From assembly GCF_002979865.1 (NCBI RefSeq), contig NZ_PCPZ01000001.1, positions 372,001-436,000 on the forward strand: a stretch of 64,000 bases of DNA, read 5' to 3'. Below are positions 1 to 7,371 of this stretch, piece after piece. The notes beneath the pieces are model-generated. The model had not been told where the DNA came from, made no database searches, and saw only the letters and a program-made list of their open reading frames with translations. Numbering within the stretch: position 1 is the first letter of the stretch; each line of letters begins with the position of its first letter. The stretch comes from Arthrobacter sp. MYb214 (GTDB lineage: Bacteria; Actinomycetota; Actinomycetes; Actinomycetales; Micrococcaceae). Made by a program: the position numbers and the translations under genes.

Positions 1-437
1 GGCAGCCCCGCGGCCGGGGTGCGCTGGAGCACCGCATCGCTGCGCGCGACCCGCGAGAAGGCGCTGCGCACCAGTCGTTCTGGCAGCAAGTCTCGATCCG
101 GATAGCCCGACTGCAGGGATATGACGTCATTGGGCGTAGCGCGCTGGGCGGAGGCGAGTTCAGGCAGGGGCCGTTGCACAACGCCCAAGGCCGCGGTTTG
201 CCAGGCATGGTCGTGCGCCCGGGCCACCGGGTGGCTGCGAACGAAGGTGCCGATACCCGGACGCGATTCAATGATGCCCTGGCCGGTGAGGATCCGCAGC
301 GCTTTCTGCACGGTGACCGGGCTGACTTCATAATCCGCCACCAGAGTACGGGTGGAGGGCAGCTGGCTCCCGGCGGGGGCTGTCGCAATCCATTCGCGCA
401 GTACCGCAACCAGGCGCTCACTGCTACTGTTAAACAT
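1..437 (-). CDS. MocR/GntR-type transcriptional regulator (partial, C-terminus outside window)
   Basis: The visible 145 residues begin with a GntR winged helix (about residues 5-70, with LPSTRTLVADYEVSPVTVQ and the ESRPGIGTFV wing). They continue into the start of a fold-type-I aminotransferase-like region (LQSGYPDRDLLPERLVRSAF). That order is diagnostic of MocR/PdxR regulators, which use PLP or an amino compound as effector. The rest runs off the left edge. The chosen ATG (437-435) overlaps the ATG of the divergent transporter by two bases, and an in-frame ATG at 464 is possible but lies inside the -10/-35 region. Divergent pairing suggests it controls the transporter/aldolase operon and itself. 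The effector cannot be told from this fragment. Confidence 0.8.
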   Translation of the reverse strand, partial: MFNSSSERLVAVLREWIATAPAGSQLPSTRTLVADYEVSPVTVQKALRILTGQGIIESRPGIGTFVRSHPVARAHDHAWQTAALGVVQRPLPELASAQRATPNDVISLQSGYPDRDLLPERLVRSAFSRVARSDAVLQRTPAAGL

Positions 438-1380
438 GAAACTAGATAGTACCGCTACTCTCATTTCGCGGCAACCGCTATCCTCGGGCGTTACCGGGCT
501 GATCTGGGGATTGCTGGGCGTGCTCGCCTTCTCCTTCACCGTGCCCTTCACCCGCATCGCCGTGGAAAGCGGCCATCTGCAACCGCTGTTCGTCGGCGCG
601 GGGCGATCCGTTATCGCCGCAATGCTGGCTGTTGCCGTGCTCTGGAGCACCGGCCAGAAACTTCCGACACGGTCGCAATGGTGGCGGCTGCTGGTCGTCG
701 CCGGGGGAGTTATCGCAGGTTTCCCCCTGCTGACATCCTTTGCGATGACCACGGCTCCGGCCAGCCATGGCGCGGTAGTGATCGCCATCCTGCCTGCAGT
801 GACGGCCGCAGCCGCTGTGCTGCGAACCAGGGAACGCCCCAGTGCCAGATTCTGGATCGCGGCTGGTTCTGGGGCATTGGCAGCCTTGGCGTTTGCCGCT
901 TTGCAAGGAGGCGGGCTGGGCAGCTTGCACGGGGCCGACTGGTTGCTCTTCGGGGCGGTGCTCGCTTGCGCTATCGGCTATGCCGAAGGCGGCCTGCTCT
1001 CGCGGGAGCTTGGTTCATGGCAAACGATCTCATGGGCGCTGGTCCTGGCCTCACCGGTAATGATCACCCTCACGACCGTCTCGGCGCTCCAGCATCCGCC
1101 CACGGCAACATTCAGCGAGTGGGCGGCATTCGCCTATCTTGGCGTCGTGAGCATGTTCCTCGGCTTCATTGCGTGGTATCGCGGATTGGCCATCGGCCCG
1201 ATGGCGCAAGTGAGCCAGGTGCAGCTGGCGCAGCCGGTGATGACGATCTGCTGGGCCGGGATGCTGCTGCACGAACAAATCGGTTGGCCCACCGTGGTTG
1301 GCGGCTGCGCGGTCATCGCCTGTGCCCTGCTGGCCGTAAGATCGAGGAACCAGCACATGAGACAGGATGGCGCATCATGA
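436..1380 (+). CDS. EamA/DMT-superfamily transporter
   Basis: A 314-residue integral membrane protein with about ten hydrophobic segments and the internal duplication typical of EamA drug/metabolite transporters. The first segment starts near residue 19 (GLIWGLLGVLAF) and the last ends with VVGGCAVIACALLAV. Such proteins export or import amino acids and other small metabolites; the substrate here is unknown. The ATG at 436 is used because upstream codons belong to the divergent regulator and no other start precedes the first membrane segment. No Shine-Dalgarno is visible, and TACTGT at 425-430 could be the -10 of a leaderless transcript. The stop overlaps the next gene (ATGA), so the two are translationally coupled. 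Confidence 0.85.
   Translation: MKLDSTATLISRQPLSSGVTGLIWGLLGVLAFSFTVPFTRIAVESGHLQPLFVGAGRSVIAAMLAVAVLWSTGQKLPTRSQWWRLLVVAGGVIAGFPLLTSFAMTTAPASHGAVVIAILPAVTAAAAVLRTRERPSARFWIAAGSGALAALAFAALQGGGLGSLHGADWLLFGAVLACAIGYAEGGLLSRELGSWQTISWALVLASPVMITLTTVSALQHPPTATFSEWAAFAYLGVVSMFLGFIAWYRGLAIGPMAQVSQVQLAQPVMTICWAGMLLHEQIGWPTVVGGCAVIACALLAVRSRNQHMRQDGAS
446..474 (-). promoter_or_regulatory. Predicted promoter of the MocR regulator
   Basis: On the minus strand TTGCCG (474-469), a 17-bp spacer and TACTAT (451-446) form a good sigma-70-type promoter. Initiation about 7 bases downstream would fall within a few bases of the ATG at 437, so the mRNA would be leaderless. The overlapping dyad AGTA-CCGC-TACT (448-459) is a possible operator. 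The whole element lies inside the first codons of the divergent transporter gene. Confidence 0.45.
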
Positions 1381-2315
1381 AATCATCAACGAAAACTGGC
1401 GCAGTGCCAGTCACCGCTTTGACCGGGCTCAGCGCCTTCCCGCTGACCCCAATGAATGATGACCAACTCGATGAACCTGCATTCATCGGATTGGTGCAGC
1501 GACTGGTTGCGGCCGGGGTGGATTCAATTACCGTCCTGGGCTCGACCGGTTCGTACATGTACCTGGACCGCGCGGAGCGCGAACGCGTCATCGGGTTGGC
1601 GGTGCAGCATGCAACGGGGATCCCGGTGCTGGCTGGAGTCGGCGCCATGCGCACGGCCCACGTCCTGGCGCATATTGACGACGCCAAGGCCGCCGGTGCG
1701 GCCGGCGTTCTGCTCGCCCCGGTGGGCTACCAGCGGCTGGACGATGATGAAGTCTTCGCACTGTTCAGGGCGGCGACCGAACGCAGCGACTTGCCGGTCG
1801 TTGTCTATGACAACCCTGGGACAACGCATTTCACCTTCAGCAACGGGCTTTATGCGCGCATCGCGCAGTTGCCGGGGATCATTTCCATCAAGATTCCGGG
1901 GGTTCCGGCCGATCCGGTGGATGCGCTGGCGCATGTCGCGGCGATTCGGGCGGTGCTTCCCGATCACGTAGGCATCGGGGTATCGGGCGATGCGTTCGGG
2001 GCAGCCGGACTCATCGCAGGATGCGACGCGTGGTTTACCGCGGTGGGCGGAACGATCCCGGCCCCGATGCTTGGAATTACGCGTGCGGTGCAGGCCGGAG
2101 ACCATCAGAAGGCGCTAGCGGTTTCCGAGGATCTGCGGCCGTTGTGGGACCTGATGGCGCAATGCGGCGGCAGCTTGCGCGTCAGTGCCGCCATTGCCGA
2201 GCACCTGGGCCTGGCAGCACCCAATTGCCTGCCCTTGCCGGTCCAGGGACTTAACCGGGAGCAGCGGGCAAGGGTGGCGCTGGTGCTCGATGGACTGGGG
2301 CAGGCAAGTCTCTAG
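1377..2315 (+). CDS. DapA/NanA-family aldolase (dihydrodipicolinate synthase-like)
   Basis: 312 residues with the class I aldolase (beta/alpha)8 pattern of the DHDPS/N-acetylneuraminate lyase family. Visible are the pyruvate-binding loop as LGSTGSYMYL, the active-site Tyr in VVYDNPGTTHF and the Schiff-base Lys in SIKIPG. These enzymes condense or cleave pyruvate with an aldehyde. The usual GTTGE loop is GSTGS here, so it is probably not the housekeeping lysine-pathway DapA but a catabolic or specialised aldolase. It starts four bases inside the transporter stop. With the MocR regulator and exporter this looks like a small inducible amino- or keto-acid module. The substrate is not determinable. 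Confidence 0.8.
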   Translation: MKSSTKTGAVPVTALTGLSAFPLTPMNDDQLDEPAFIGLVQRLVAAGVDSITVLGSTGSYMYLDRAERERVIGLAVQHATGIPVLAGVGAMRTAHVLAHIDDAKAAGAAGVLLAPVGYQRLDDDEVFALFRAATERSDLPVVVYDNPGTTHFTFSNGLYARIAQLPGIISIKIPGVPADPVDALAHVAAIRAVLPDHVGIGVSGDAFGAAGLIAGCDAWFTAVGGTIPAPMLGITRAVQAGDHQKALAVSEDLRPLWDLMAQCGGSLRVSAAIAEHLGLAAPNCLPLPVQGLNREQRARVALVLDGLGQASL

Positions 2316-2602
2316 CTGGGTGGCCAGCGGCCCTGTTCGGCCAGTGCGAGGCTTCGATTTCGATTCATGATCGTGAAGCCGGCAGATTCGAAACTGGCCA
2401 AGATGCCGGAAAATAGGCCCTCTCTGCCCTTGTAGGTGATTCCGGTATCGGTGGGGCGGGCATGCTCGACCGCGGCAGCAGGCAACTGCCCTGAAATGAT
2501 CCGCCCGCGGAATGCGGGGCGGATCACGAGACAAATCAGCACCCAGGCGGATTCCGCCCCGAGGTTCCATTCTTCATCCTTGAAGTACTGGCATTGGCAC
2601 CA
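2312..2602 (-). pseudogene. GNAT acetyltransferase C-terminal relic
   Basis: On the minus strand an open frame after an in-frame TAG (2605-2603) encodes about 96 residues resembling the C-terminal half of a GNAT acetyltransferase. It has a degraded CoA loop (IRPAFRGRIISGQLPAAAVEHA, where R-x-x-G-x-G/A would be expected) followed by a GLFSGILASFESAGF-type ending. The N-terminal half is absent, no good start codon or ribosome site precedes it, and the preceding 140 bp give no continuation in any frame. I read this as a truncated, decaying gene. A short expressed protein from the GTG at 2542 cannot be excluded. Confidence 0.5.
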
Positions 2603-2739
2603 CTAGGGATCGCACTGCTGGCCGGATTCCAAGTTCCATGGAGTCTTCTTCGCGGGCTGGTTCCGGGCGCGCGGTGGGCGTACCCTGTGGCTAACCAGCG
2701 AACTTGGCCATCTTTGCCTGGCCATCTAGGAGCGAAAGG

Positions 2740-3198
2740 GTGCCTACCACCATGCCGCGAATCATCCGTTTTGACCATATCGGCGTCACCGTTGCAGACC
2801 TTGAGCTGGTGACTGGCTTCTTCATCGGCTTGGGCTTGAGTGTCGAGGGCAGGGTCGACGGGATGGAAGGGGAGTTCCTGGAAACCGTGTGCGGGGTCAA
2901 GGGCTCGCGCACGAATGTCGTCATGCTCAAGTCCGCGGATTCGGAGGTCGGCATCGAGCTGGCCAGCTTCGAGAAGCCTGCCCATGAACCGGGCAACCCG
3001 CACGCCATGGCCAACGAACTGGGACTGCGCTCGATCGCCTTCGAGGTAGATGACCTCCAGGGGATGGTCGCCGGCCTTGAAACCCAGGGCTATGGACTGA
3101 TCGGCGGCGTCGGGGAATACGAAGGCGCCTGGAAAATGGCTTATGTGCGGGGCCCCGAAGGGCTGACGGTAGCCCTGGCCCAGCGGCTGGGAAACTAG
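2740..3198 (+). CDS. VOC/glyoxalase-superfamily protein
   Basis: 152 residues with the paired beta-alpha-beta-beta-beta modules of the vicinal oxygen chelate fold. FDHIGVTVADLELVTGFF opens module one, and LRSIAFEVDDLQGMVAGL opens module two. Potential metal ligands are His in FDHIG and a Glu near the second strand set. Members include glyoxalase I, methylmalonyl-CoA epimerase, extradiol dioxygenases and resistance proteins; nothing visible picks one. The GTG at 2740 is preferred over ATG 2752 because AGGAG (2728-2732) lies 7 bases upstream of it. It is monocistronic, closed by a strong hairpin. Confidence 0.75.
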   Translation: MPTTMPRIIRFDHIGVTVADLELVTGFFIGLGLSVEGRVDGMEGEFLETVCGVKGSRTNVVMLKSADSEVGIELASFEKPAHEPGNPHAMANELGLRSIAFEVDDLQGMVAGLETQGYGLIGGVGEYEGAWKMAYVRGPEGLTVALAQRLGN

Positions 3199-3218
3199 GC
3201 GAAGCAGTCGTTAACCAG

Positions 3219-3262
3219 CAGGTGCCCGGGCCCGGGGGAAATCCCCCTGGTCCGGGCACCTG
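3219..3262. terminator. Bidirectional terminator between convergent genes
   Basis: GC-rich inverted repeat with arms around CAGGTGCCCGG...CCGGGCACCTG and a short AAAT loop region. It sits between the VOC gene and the acyl-CoA oxidase gene, which converge here. Confidence 0.7.
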
Positions 3263-3272
3263 CTCGTTGGCT

Positions 3273-5288
3273 CTAGCGCTTGGCCTTCTGCAAGGACTTC
3301 TCGCTGATTGGCGCATTGTCGCTGGCGCGCAGCTTGTGGAAGTACTCCATGGCCTCATCCTGGCGCTCGGCTTCGCCGCCCGAGGAGATATCGGCACGCA
3401 GGTGGTCCTGGGTGTAGCCGAAGGCTTCCACCAAGTCCTGGGCATGCGGGCGCAGGCGGGCAAGCAGGCGGTTGATGTAGCCGGACAGGGTGCGGGCACG
3501 CTGCATCGAGAGCAGGCCGTTGGCCAGGTACCAGCCCAGGTCGTCTTCGACCAGGCTCAGGGCGAAGACATCGCGCAACCAGGTCAGCACCTCCTTGGTG
3601 GTCGGATCCCCGGTCTTCTCCAATGCCGCGGTGAATGCTTCCCAGCGCAGCAGCTGGCCGTGGTCGCGTGCCGCGGAGATCAGCAGGTCCTGGTTCTCGT
3701 TGAATGCGGCGGCAGCCTTGGCCTTGTTCTTCCCGGCACCGCGCAGGGCGTTGGCCACCTCGGCGACCTTGGCGTTGATGCGGTCGGTGAACAGAGCGCG
3801 CTGGTTCTCCGGGTCCTTGAAGAAATTGGCGCTCTTGCGCTCATCGGAGATATCCGCGAAGGCCTGGCCCACGCCGCGCAGACCGGAGCGGTGCAGGGCG
3901 GTGGCACCGACCTGCTTGGCTACGTACAGGGCCATCGCGCCGGTGTCGAGCTTGCGGAACTCGGCCGCGTAGTCGGTGAGCAGCCGCTTGCCCACCAGCT
4001 GCAGCAGCACATTGTTATCGCCTTCGAAGGTCACGTAGACATCAAGGTCCGCATAGAGCTGGGTGAAGCGGTTCTTGGCGATGAAACCGGCACCGCCGCA
4101 GGCCTCGCGGCACTCCTGCAAGGTGTCCAGGGCGTCCCAGGTGCTCAGCGGCTTCAGCGCGGCGGCAAGGGTTTCCAGATCCTGGCGGTCGTCGTCGCTA
4201 TCGGCTCGGCCCGAGAACACCGCGTCGAACTTGTCCAGCAGGCCGTCGTGCGCGAAGGAGGAAGCGTAGGTGCGGGCCAGCCGGGTGATCAGGCGGCGCT
4301 GGTGGCGCTGGTAGTCCAGCAGCGTGGTTTCCTCGGTGTCGGAAGTGGAGTTGAACTGGCGGCGCTGGTTGCCGTAGGTCACGGCGATCTGCAAGGCGAT
4401 CTTCGAGGCGTTGGTGGCGGCGCCATCGAGCGAGACGCGGCCCTGGACGAGGGTGCCGAGCATGGTGAAGAAGCGGCGGCCCGGCGAAGGGATCGGCGAG
4501 GAATAGGTTCCATCAGCGTCCACGTTGCCATAGCGGTTGAGCAGGTTGGTACGCGGAACGCGCACGTTGGTGAAGTGCAGACGGCCGTTATCGATGCCAT
4601 TCAGCCCGCCCTTCAGCCCGTCGTCCTCGCCGCCGATGCCATCAAGGAAGTTGCCTGCTTCATCGCGGATCGGCACGTAGAAGCAGTGCACGCCGTGGTT
4701 CACGCCCTTGGTGATCAGCTGCGCGAAGACGGTGGCGGCCTTGCCGTGCAGGGCGGCGTTGCCCAGGAATTCCTTCCAGGCGGCCTTGAACGGAGTATGG
4801 ATGACGAACTCATCGGTGGCTTCGTCGTAGGTAGCGGTGGTGGCAACTGCGGCCACATCGGAGCCGTGGCCGATTTCGGTCATGGCGAAGGCGCCGGGGG
4901 TGTCCAGGTTCATCGCCCCGGGCAGCCATGCCTTGTGGTGCTCTTCGGTGCCCAGGTGCAGGATCGCCCCGGCAAACAGGCCCCACTGCACGCCGGCCTT
5001 GATCTGCAGCGACGGGTCCGCGGCGACCAGTTCCTCGAAGGCGGCGATGGATCCGCCGTGGTCGTTCTTGCCGCCGAATTCGGTGGGGAAGGCGCGCTGG
5101 ACGGCTTCCTGCTGCACCAGGATGCCCAGCTGGCCCAGAACGCGTTCGCGGTGCTCATCCATGCCCAGCAGCGGGTCGCGCTGCAGCTGCGGATCGGCGG
5201 CGCGGGCGCGAGAGGCCTTGCGGATTTCGGCATAGGGGCCGAAGAGCTGTTCGGACAGGGCGTTGACGTTGATGCGGTTCTCGCTCAT
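3273..5288 (-). CDS. Acyl-CoA oxidase / acyl-CoA dehydrogenase-like protein
   Basis: 671 residues, longer than classic acyl-CoA dehydrogenases (about 380) and close to the acyl-CoA oxidase family. An alpha-helical N-domain is followed by the FAD-binding beta domain (FAMTEIGHGSDVAAV, then DNGRLHFTNVRVPRTNLL), the C-terminal helical domain (EACGGAGFIAKNRF, where the Glu is the likely catalytic base), and an ACOX-type C-terminal extension. It would catalyse the first step of beta-oxidation, making trans-2-enoyl-CoA with O2 or an electron-transfer protein as acceptor. Start at MSENRIN follows AGAAAG at suitable distance; longer N-terminal extensions lack support. It lies downstream of the TetR gene on the same strand and faces thiolase, FabG-like and MaoC-like genes completing the pathway. 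Confidence 0.85.
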   Translation of the reverse strand: MSENRINVNALSEQLFGPYAEIRKASRARAADPQLQRDPLLGMDEHRERVLGQLGILVQQEAVQRAFPTEFGGKNDHGGSIAAFEELVAADPSLQIKAGVQWGLFAGAILHLGTEEHHKAWLPGAMNLDTPGAFAMTEIGHGSDVAAVATTATYDEATDEFVIHTPFKAAWKEFLGNAALHGKAATVFAQLITKGVNHGVHCFYVPIRDEAGNFLDGIGGEDDGLKGGLNGIDNGRLHFTNVRVPRTNLLNRYGNVDADGTYSSPIPSPGRRFFTMLGTLVQGRVSLDGAATNASKIALQIAVTYGNQRRQFNSTSDTEETTLLDYQRHQRRLITRLARTYASSFAHDGLLDKFDAVFSGRADSDDDRQDLETLAAALKPLSTWDALDTLQECREACGGAGFIAKNRFTQLYADLDVYVTFEGDNNVLLQLVGKRLLTDYAAEFRKLDTGAMALYVAKQVGATALHRSGLRGVGQAFADISDERKSANFFKDPENQRALFTDRINAKVAEVANALRGAGKNKAKAAAAFNENQDLLISAARDHGQLLRWEAFTAALEKTGDPTTKEVLTWLRDVFALSLVEDDLGWYLANGLLSMQRARTLSGYINRLLARLRPHAQDLVEAFGYTQDHLRADISSGGEAERQDEAMEYFHKLRASDNAPISEKSLQKAKR

Positions 5289-5340
5289 GACGTGTCTTTC
5301 TATTCGGTGGTGAGTCGGGTTGGGAGTGCACCTGGGTGCT

Positions 5341-6009
5341 TCAGTTGGTTTTCGGGGTCCGGGTGGAGGCGATGCCATAGGCCAGCCAATTGGTCAGTTC
5401 CGCGGCCAGCGACGGCAATGCCGGCTTGTTGGCGGAATCCGGTTGGCGCAGCCACTGTTCGCCGGCCGCGCGGACCATGCCCAGCGCCGCGCGCGGCCAC
5501 AACTCCAGGGTCGCGGAAGTGGCGCGCTGGTCATAGAGCTTGAGCAGGCGTTCGCTCATCAAGCTGGATGCCTCTTCGAAGAAGGTGCTCAGGGCGCCGG
5601 CCGATTCATCGTCGGCGCAGCGCGGGGCCGATGTCACGAAGAAGTACAGGTTCGGGCTGTTGGCTGCCAGCTCCAGGTAGGAGGAAACCATGGCGTGCAG
5701 GGCGCTGATTTCGTCTTCCTTGGCCAGGCCTGCGGCGATGACGCGTTCGCGGAAGTCGTTGATGACCATGGCGCTCAGTGCCTGGCGCAGGCCCTCCTTG
5801 TCGCCGAAGTACCGGTAGTACACCGGTTTGGAAGTTTTCGCGTGATTGGCGATGTCTTCCATGGAGACCTGCGGGCCGAGCTTGTGCACGGCCTTGCGCG
5901 CCAGCTTGAGCAGTTCTTCGTGGCGCGCGGTGCGATGCGCTTGCCAGCGAGCTGCCCGGCCGTCGGTCTCGCGGTCGATTTCCCCAGTGATCTTGTTCAC
6001 GTAACTCAC
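5341..6009 (-). CDS. TetR-family regulator of the adjacent beta-oxidation genes
   Basis: 222 residues with an N-terminal TetR helix-turn-helix (residues about 30-75, MEDIANHAKTSKPVYYRYFGDKEGL) and a long helical ligand domain of unknown ligand, presumably an acyl-CoA. The start is a GTG at 6009-6007. Its first codons lie inside a 31-bp dyad (6001-6031), which makes autoregulation and control of the divergent thiolase operon very likely. It is followed within 53 bases by the acyl-CoA oxidase gene on the same strand, so the two are probably co-transcribed. Confidence 0.85.
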   Translation of the reverse strand: MSYVNKITGEIDRETDGRAARWQAHRTARHEELLKLARKAVHKLGPQVSMEDIANHAKTSKPVYYRYFGDKEGLRQALSAMVINDFRERVIAAGLAKEDEISALHAMVSSYLELAANSPNLYFFVTSAPRCADDESAGALSTFFEEASSLMSERLLKLYDQRATSATLELWPRAALGMVRAAGEQWLRQPDSANKPALPSLAAELTNWLAYGIASTRTPKTN

Positions 6010-6031
6010 AGTATCATGTACTCTTGGTTAC
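6001..6031. promoter_or_regulatory. 31-bp dyad, probable TetR operator
   Basis: Two nested inverted repeats share one centre (base 6016): GTAAC (6001-6005) with GTTAC (6027-6031), and AGTA (6010-6013) with TACT (6019-6022). It lies in the divergent promoter region and covers the TetR start codon. This length and symmetry fit a TetR dimer-pair operator. Confidence 0.6.
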
Positions 6032-6075
6032 AGTAATACTTGTCACACCAGAATATTTGTAGGAGTTCAACGAAC

Positions 6076-7371
6076 ATGAGCCAGCCCTCTGTGCGCAATG
6101 CCGTGATCATCGGTGGCAACCGCATTCCCTTCGCCCGTTCCAATACCGCCTACGTCAATGCGTCCAACCAGGACATGTTCACTGCAGCACTCGAGGGCCT
6201 GGTCGCCCGCTTCGGCCTGCAGGGACAGCGCATCGGGGCCGTCGCCGGCGGCGCGGTGCTCAAGCATTCCAAGAACTTCAACCTGATCCGCGAATCGGTG
6301 CTCGGCTCCTCGCTGGATCACGCCACCCCGGCCTATGACGTGCAGATGGCTTGCGCCACCGGCATGGAAGCCATCGGCTCGCTGGCCAACAAGATCAAGC
6401 TGGGCCAGCTAGATTCCGCCATCGGCGGCGGCGTGGACACCACCTCCGACGCGCCGATCGCCGTCTCGGATGCGCTGCGCGGCATCCTGATGGAGCTTTC
6501 CCGCGCCCGCAGCACCAAGGCCAAGCTCGCCGCGCTGGCCAAGCTGCGCCCAGGCCATCTGGCCCCCGCAGCCCCCGGCACCGGCGAACCGCGCACCGGC
6601 CTGTCCATGGGCGACCACCAGGCAATCACCACCAAGAAGTGGGGCATCACTCGCGAGGCCCAGGATGAACTGGCCCTGGCCAGCCACCAGAACCTGGCCG
6701 CCGCCTACGACCGCGGCTTCTTCAACGACCTGGTCACCCCGTTCAACGGCCTGTCCAAGGACAACAACCTGCGCGCCGACTCCACCATGGAAAAGCTGGG
6801 CAAGCTCAAGCCCGCCTTCGGCAAGAACCTGGGCGATGCGGCGACCATGACCGCCGGAAACTCCACCCCGCTGACCGACGGCGCCTCGGCCGTGCTGCTG
6901 GGCAGCGAAGAGTACGCGCAAGCCAACGACCTGCCGATGCTGGCCAATTTCGTGGACTTCGAAGCGGCAGCAGTGGACTTCGTGCACGGTGCCGAGGGCC
7001 TGCTGATGGCTCCGGCCTACGCCACCGCCCGGATGCTGGAGCGCAACAACCTCACCTTGCAGGACTTCGATTTCTACGAGATCCACGAGGCCTTCGCAGG
7101 CACCGTGCTCTCGACGCTCAAGGCGTGGGAGGACGAGGAATTCTGCCGCGAGAAGCTGGGGCTGGATGCCCCGCTGGGCGCCATCGACCGGTCGAAGCTG
7201 AACGTGAACGGCTCCTCGCTGGCCGCAGGGCACCCCTTCGCCGCCACCGGCGGGCGCATCATCGCCAGTACCGCGAAAATGCTGCATGAAAAGGGCTCGG
7301 GTCGCGCGCTGATTTCGGTCTGCGCCGCAGGTGGCCAGGGCGTCGTCGCAATTCTGGAGGCTCGCAGCTAA
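6076..7371 (+). CDS. Acetyl-CoA C-acyltransferase (thiolase)
   Basis: 431 residues of the thiolase fold. The nucleophile Cys93 is in MACATGMEA, the acidic/His loop is HEAFAGT, and the C-terminal motifs are GHPFAATGGR and a second catalytic Cys in SVCAAGGQG. It performs thiolytic cleavage of 3-ketoacyl-CoA (beta-oxidation) or the reverse condensation. ATG 6076 is chosen over 6040 because AGGAG at 6061-6065 precedes it by 10 bases and the protein then starts at SQPSVRNAVIIGG, like its relatives. The stop overlaps the next start by one base (TAATG). Gene order with FabG-like and MaoC-like proteins resembles fadA2-fabG4-htdX of mycobacteria. Confidence 0.9.
   Translation: MSQPSVRNAVIIGGNRIPFARSNTAYVNASNQDMFTAALEGLVARFGLQGQRIGAVAGGAVLKHSKNFNLIRESVLGSSLDHATPAYDVQMACATGMEAIGSLANKIKLGQLDSAIGGGVDTTSDAPIAVSDALRGILMELSRARSTKAKLAALAKLRPGHLAPAAPGTGEPRTGLSMGDHQAITTKKWGITREAQDELALASHQNLAAAYDRGFFNDLVTPFNGLSKDNNLRADSTMEKLGKLKPAFGKNLGDAATMTAGNSTPLTDGASAVLLGSEEYAQANDLPMLANFVDFEAAAVDFVHGAEGLLMAPAYATARMLERNNLTLQDFDFYEIHEAFAGTVLSTLKAWEDEEFCREKLGLDAPLGAIDRSKLNVNGSSLAAGHPFAATGGRIIASTAKMLHEKGSGRALISVCAAGGQGVVAILEARS

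Noticed and set aside
3222-5543. 773-codon open frame antisense to the acyl-CoA oxidase gene
   Set aside because: The encoded protein has no recognised domain, extends through the terminator and TetR gene end, and reflects third-position GC bias of the real gene.
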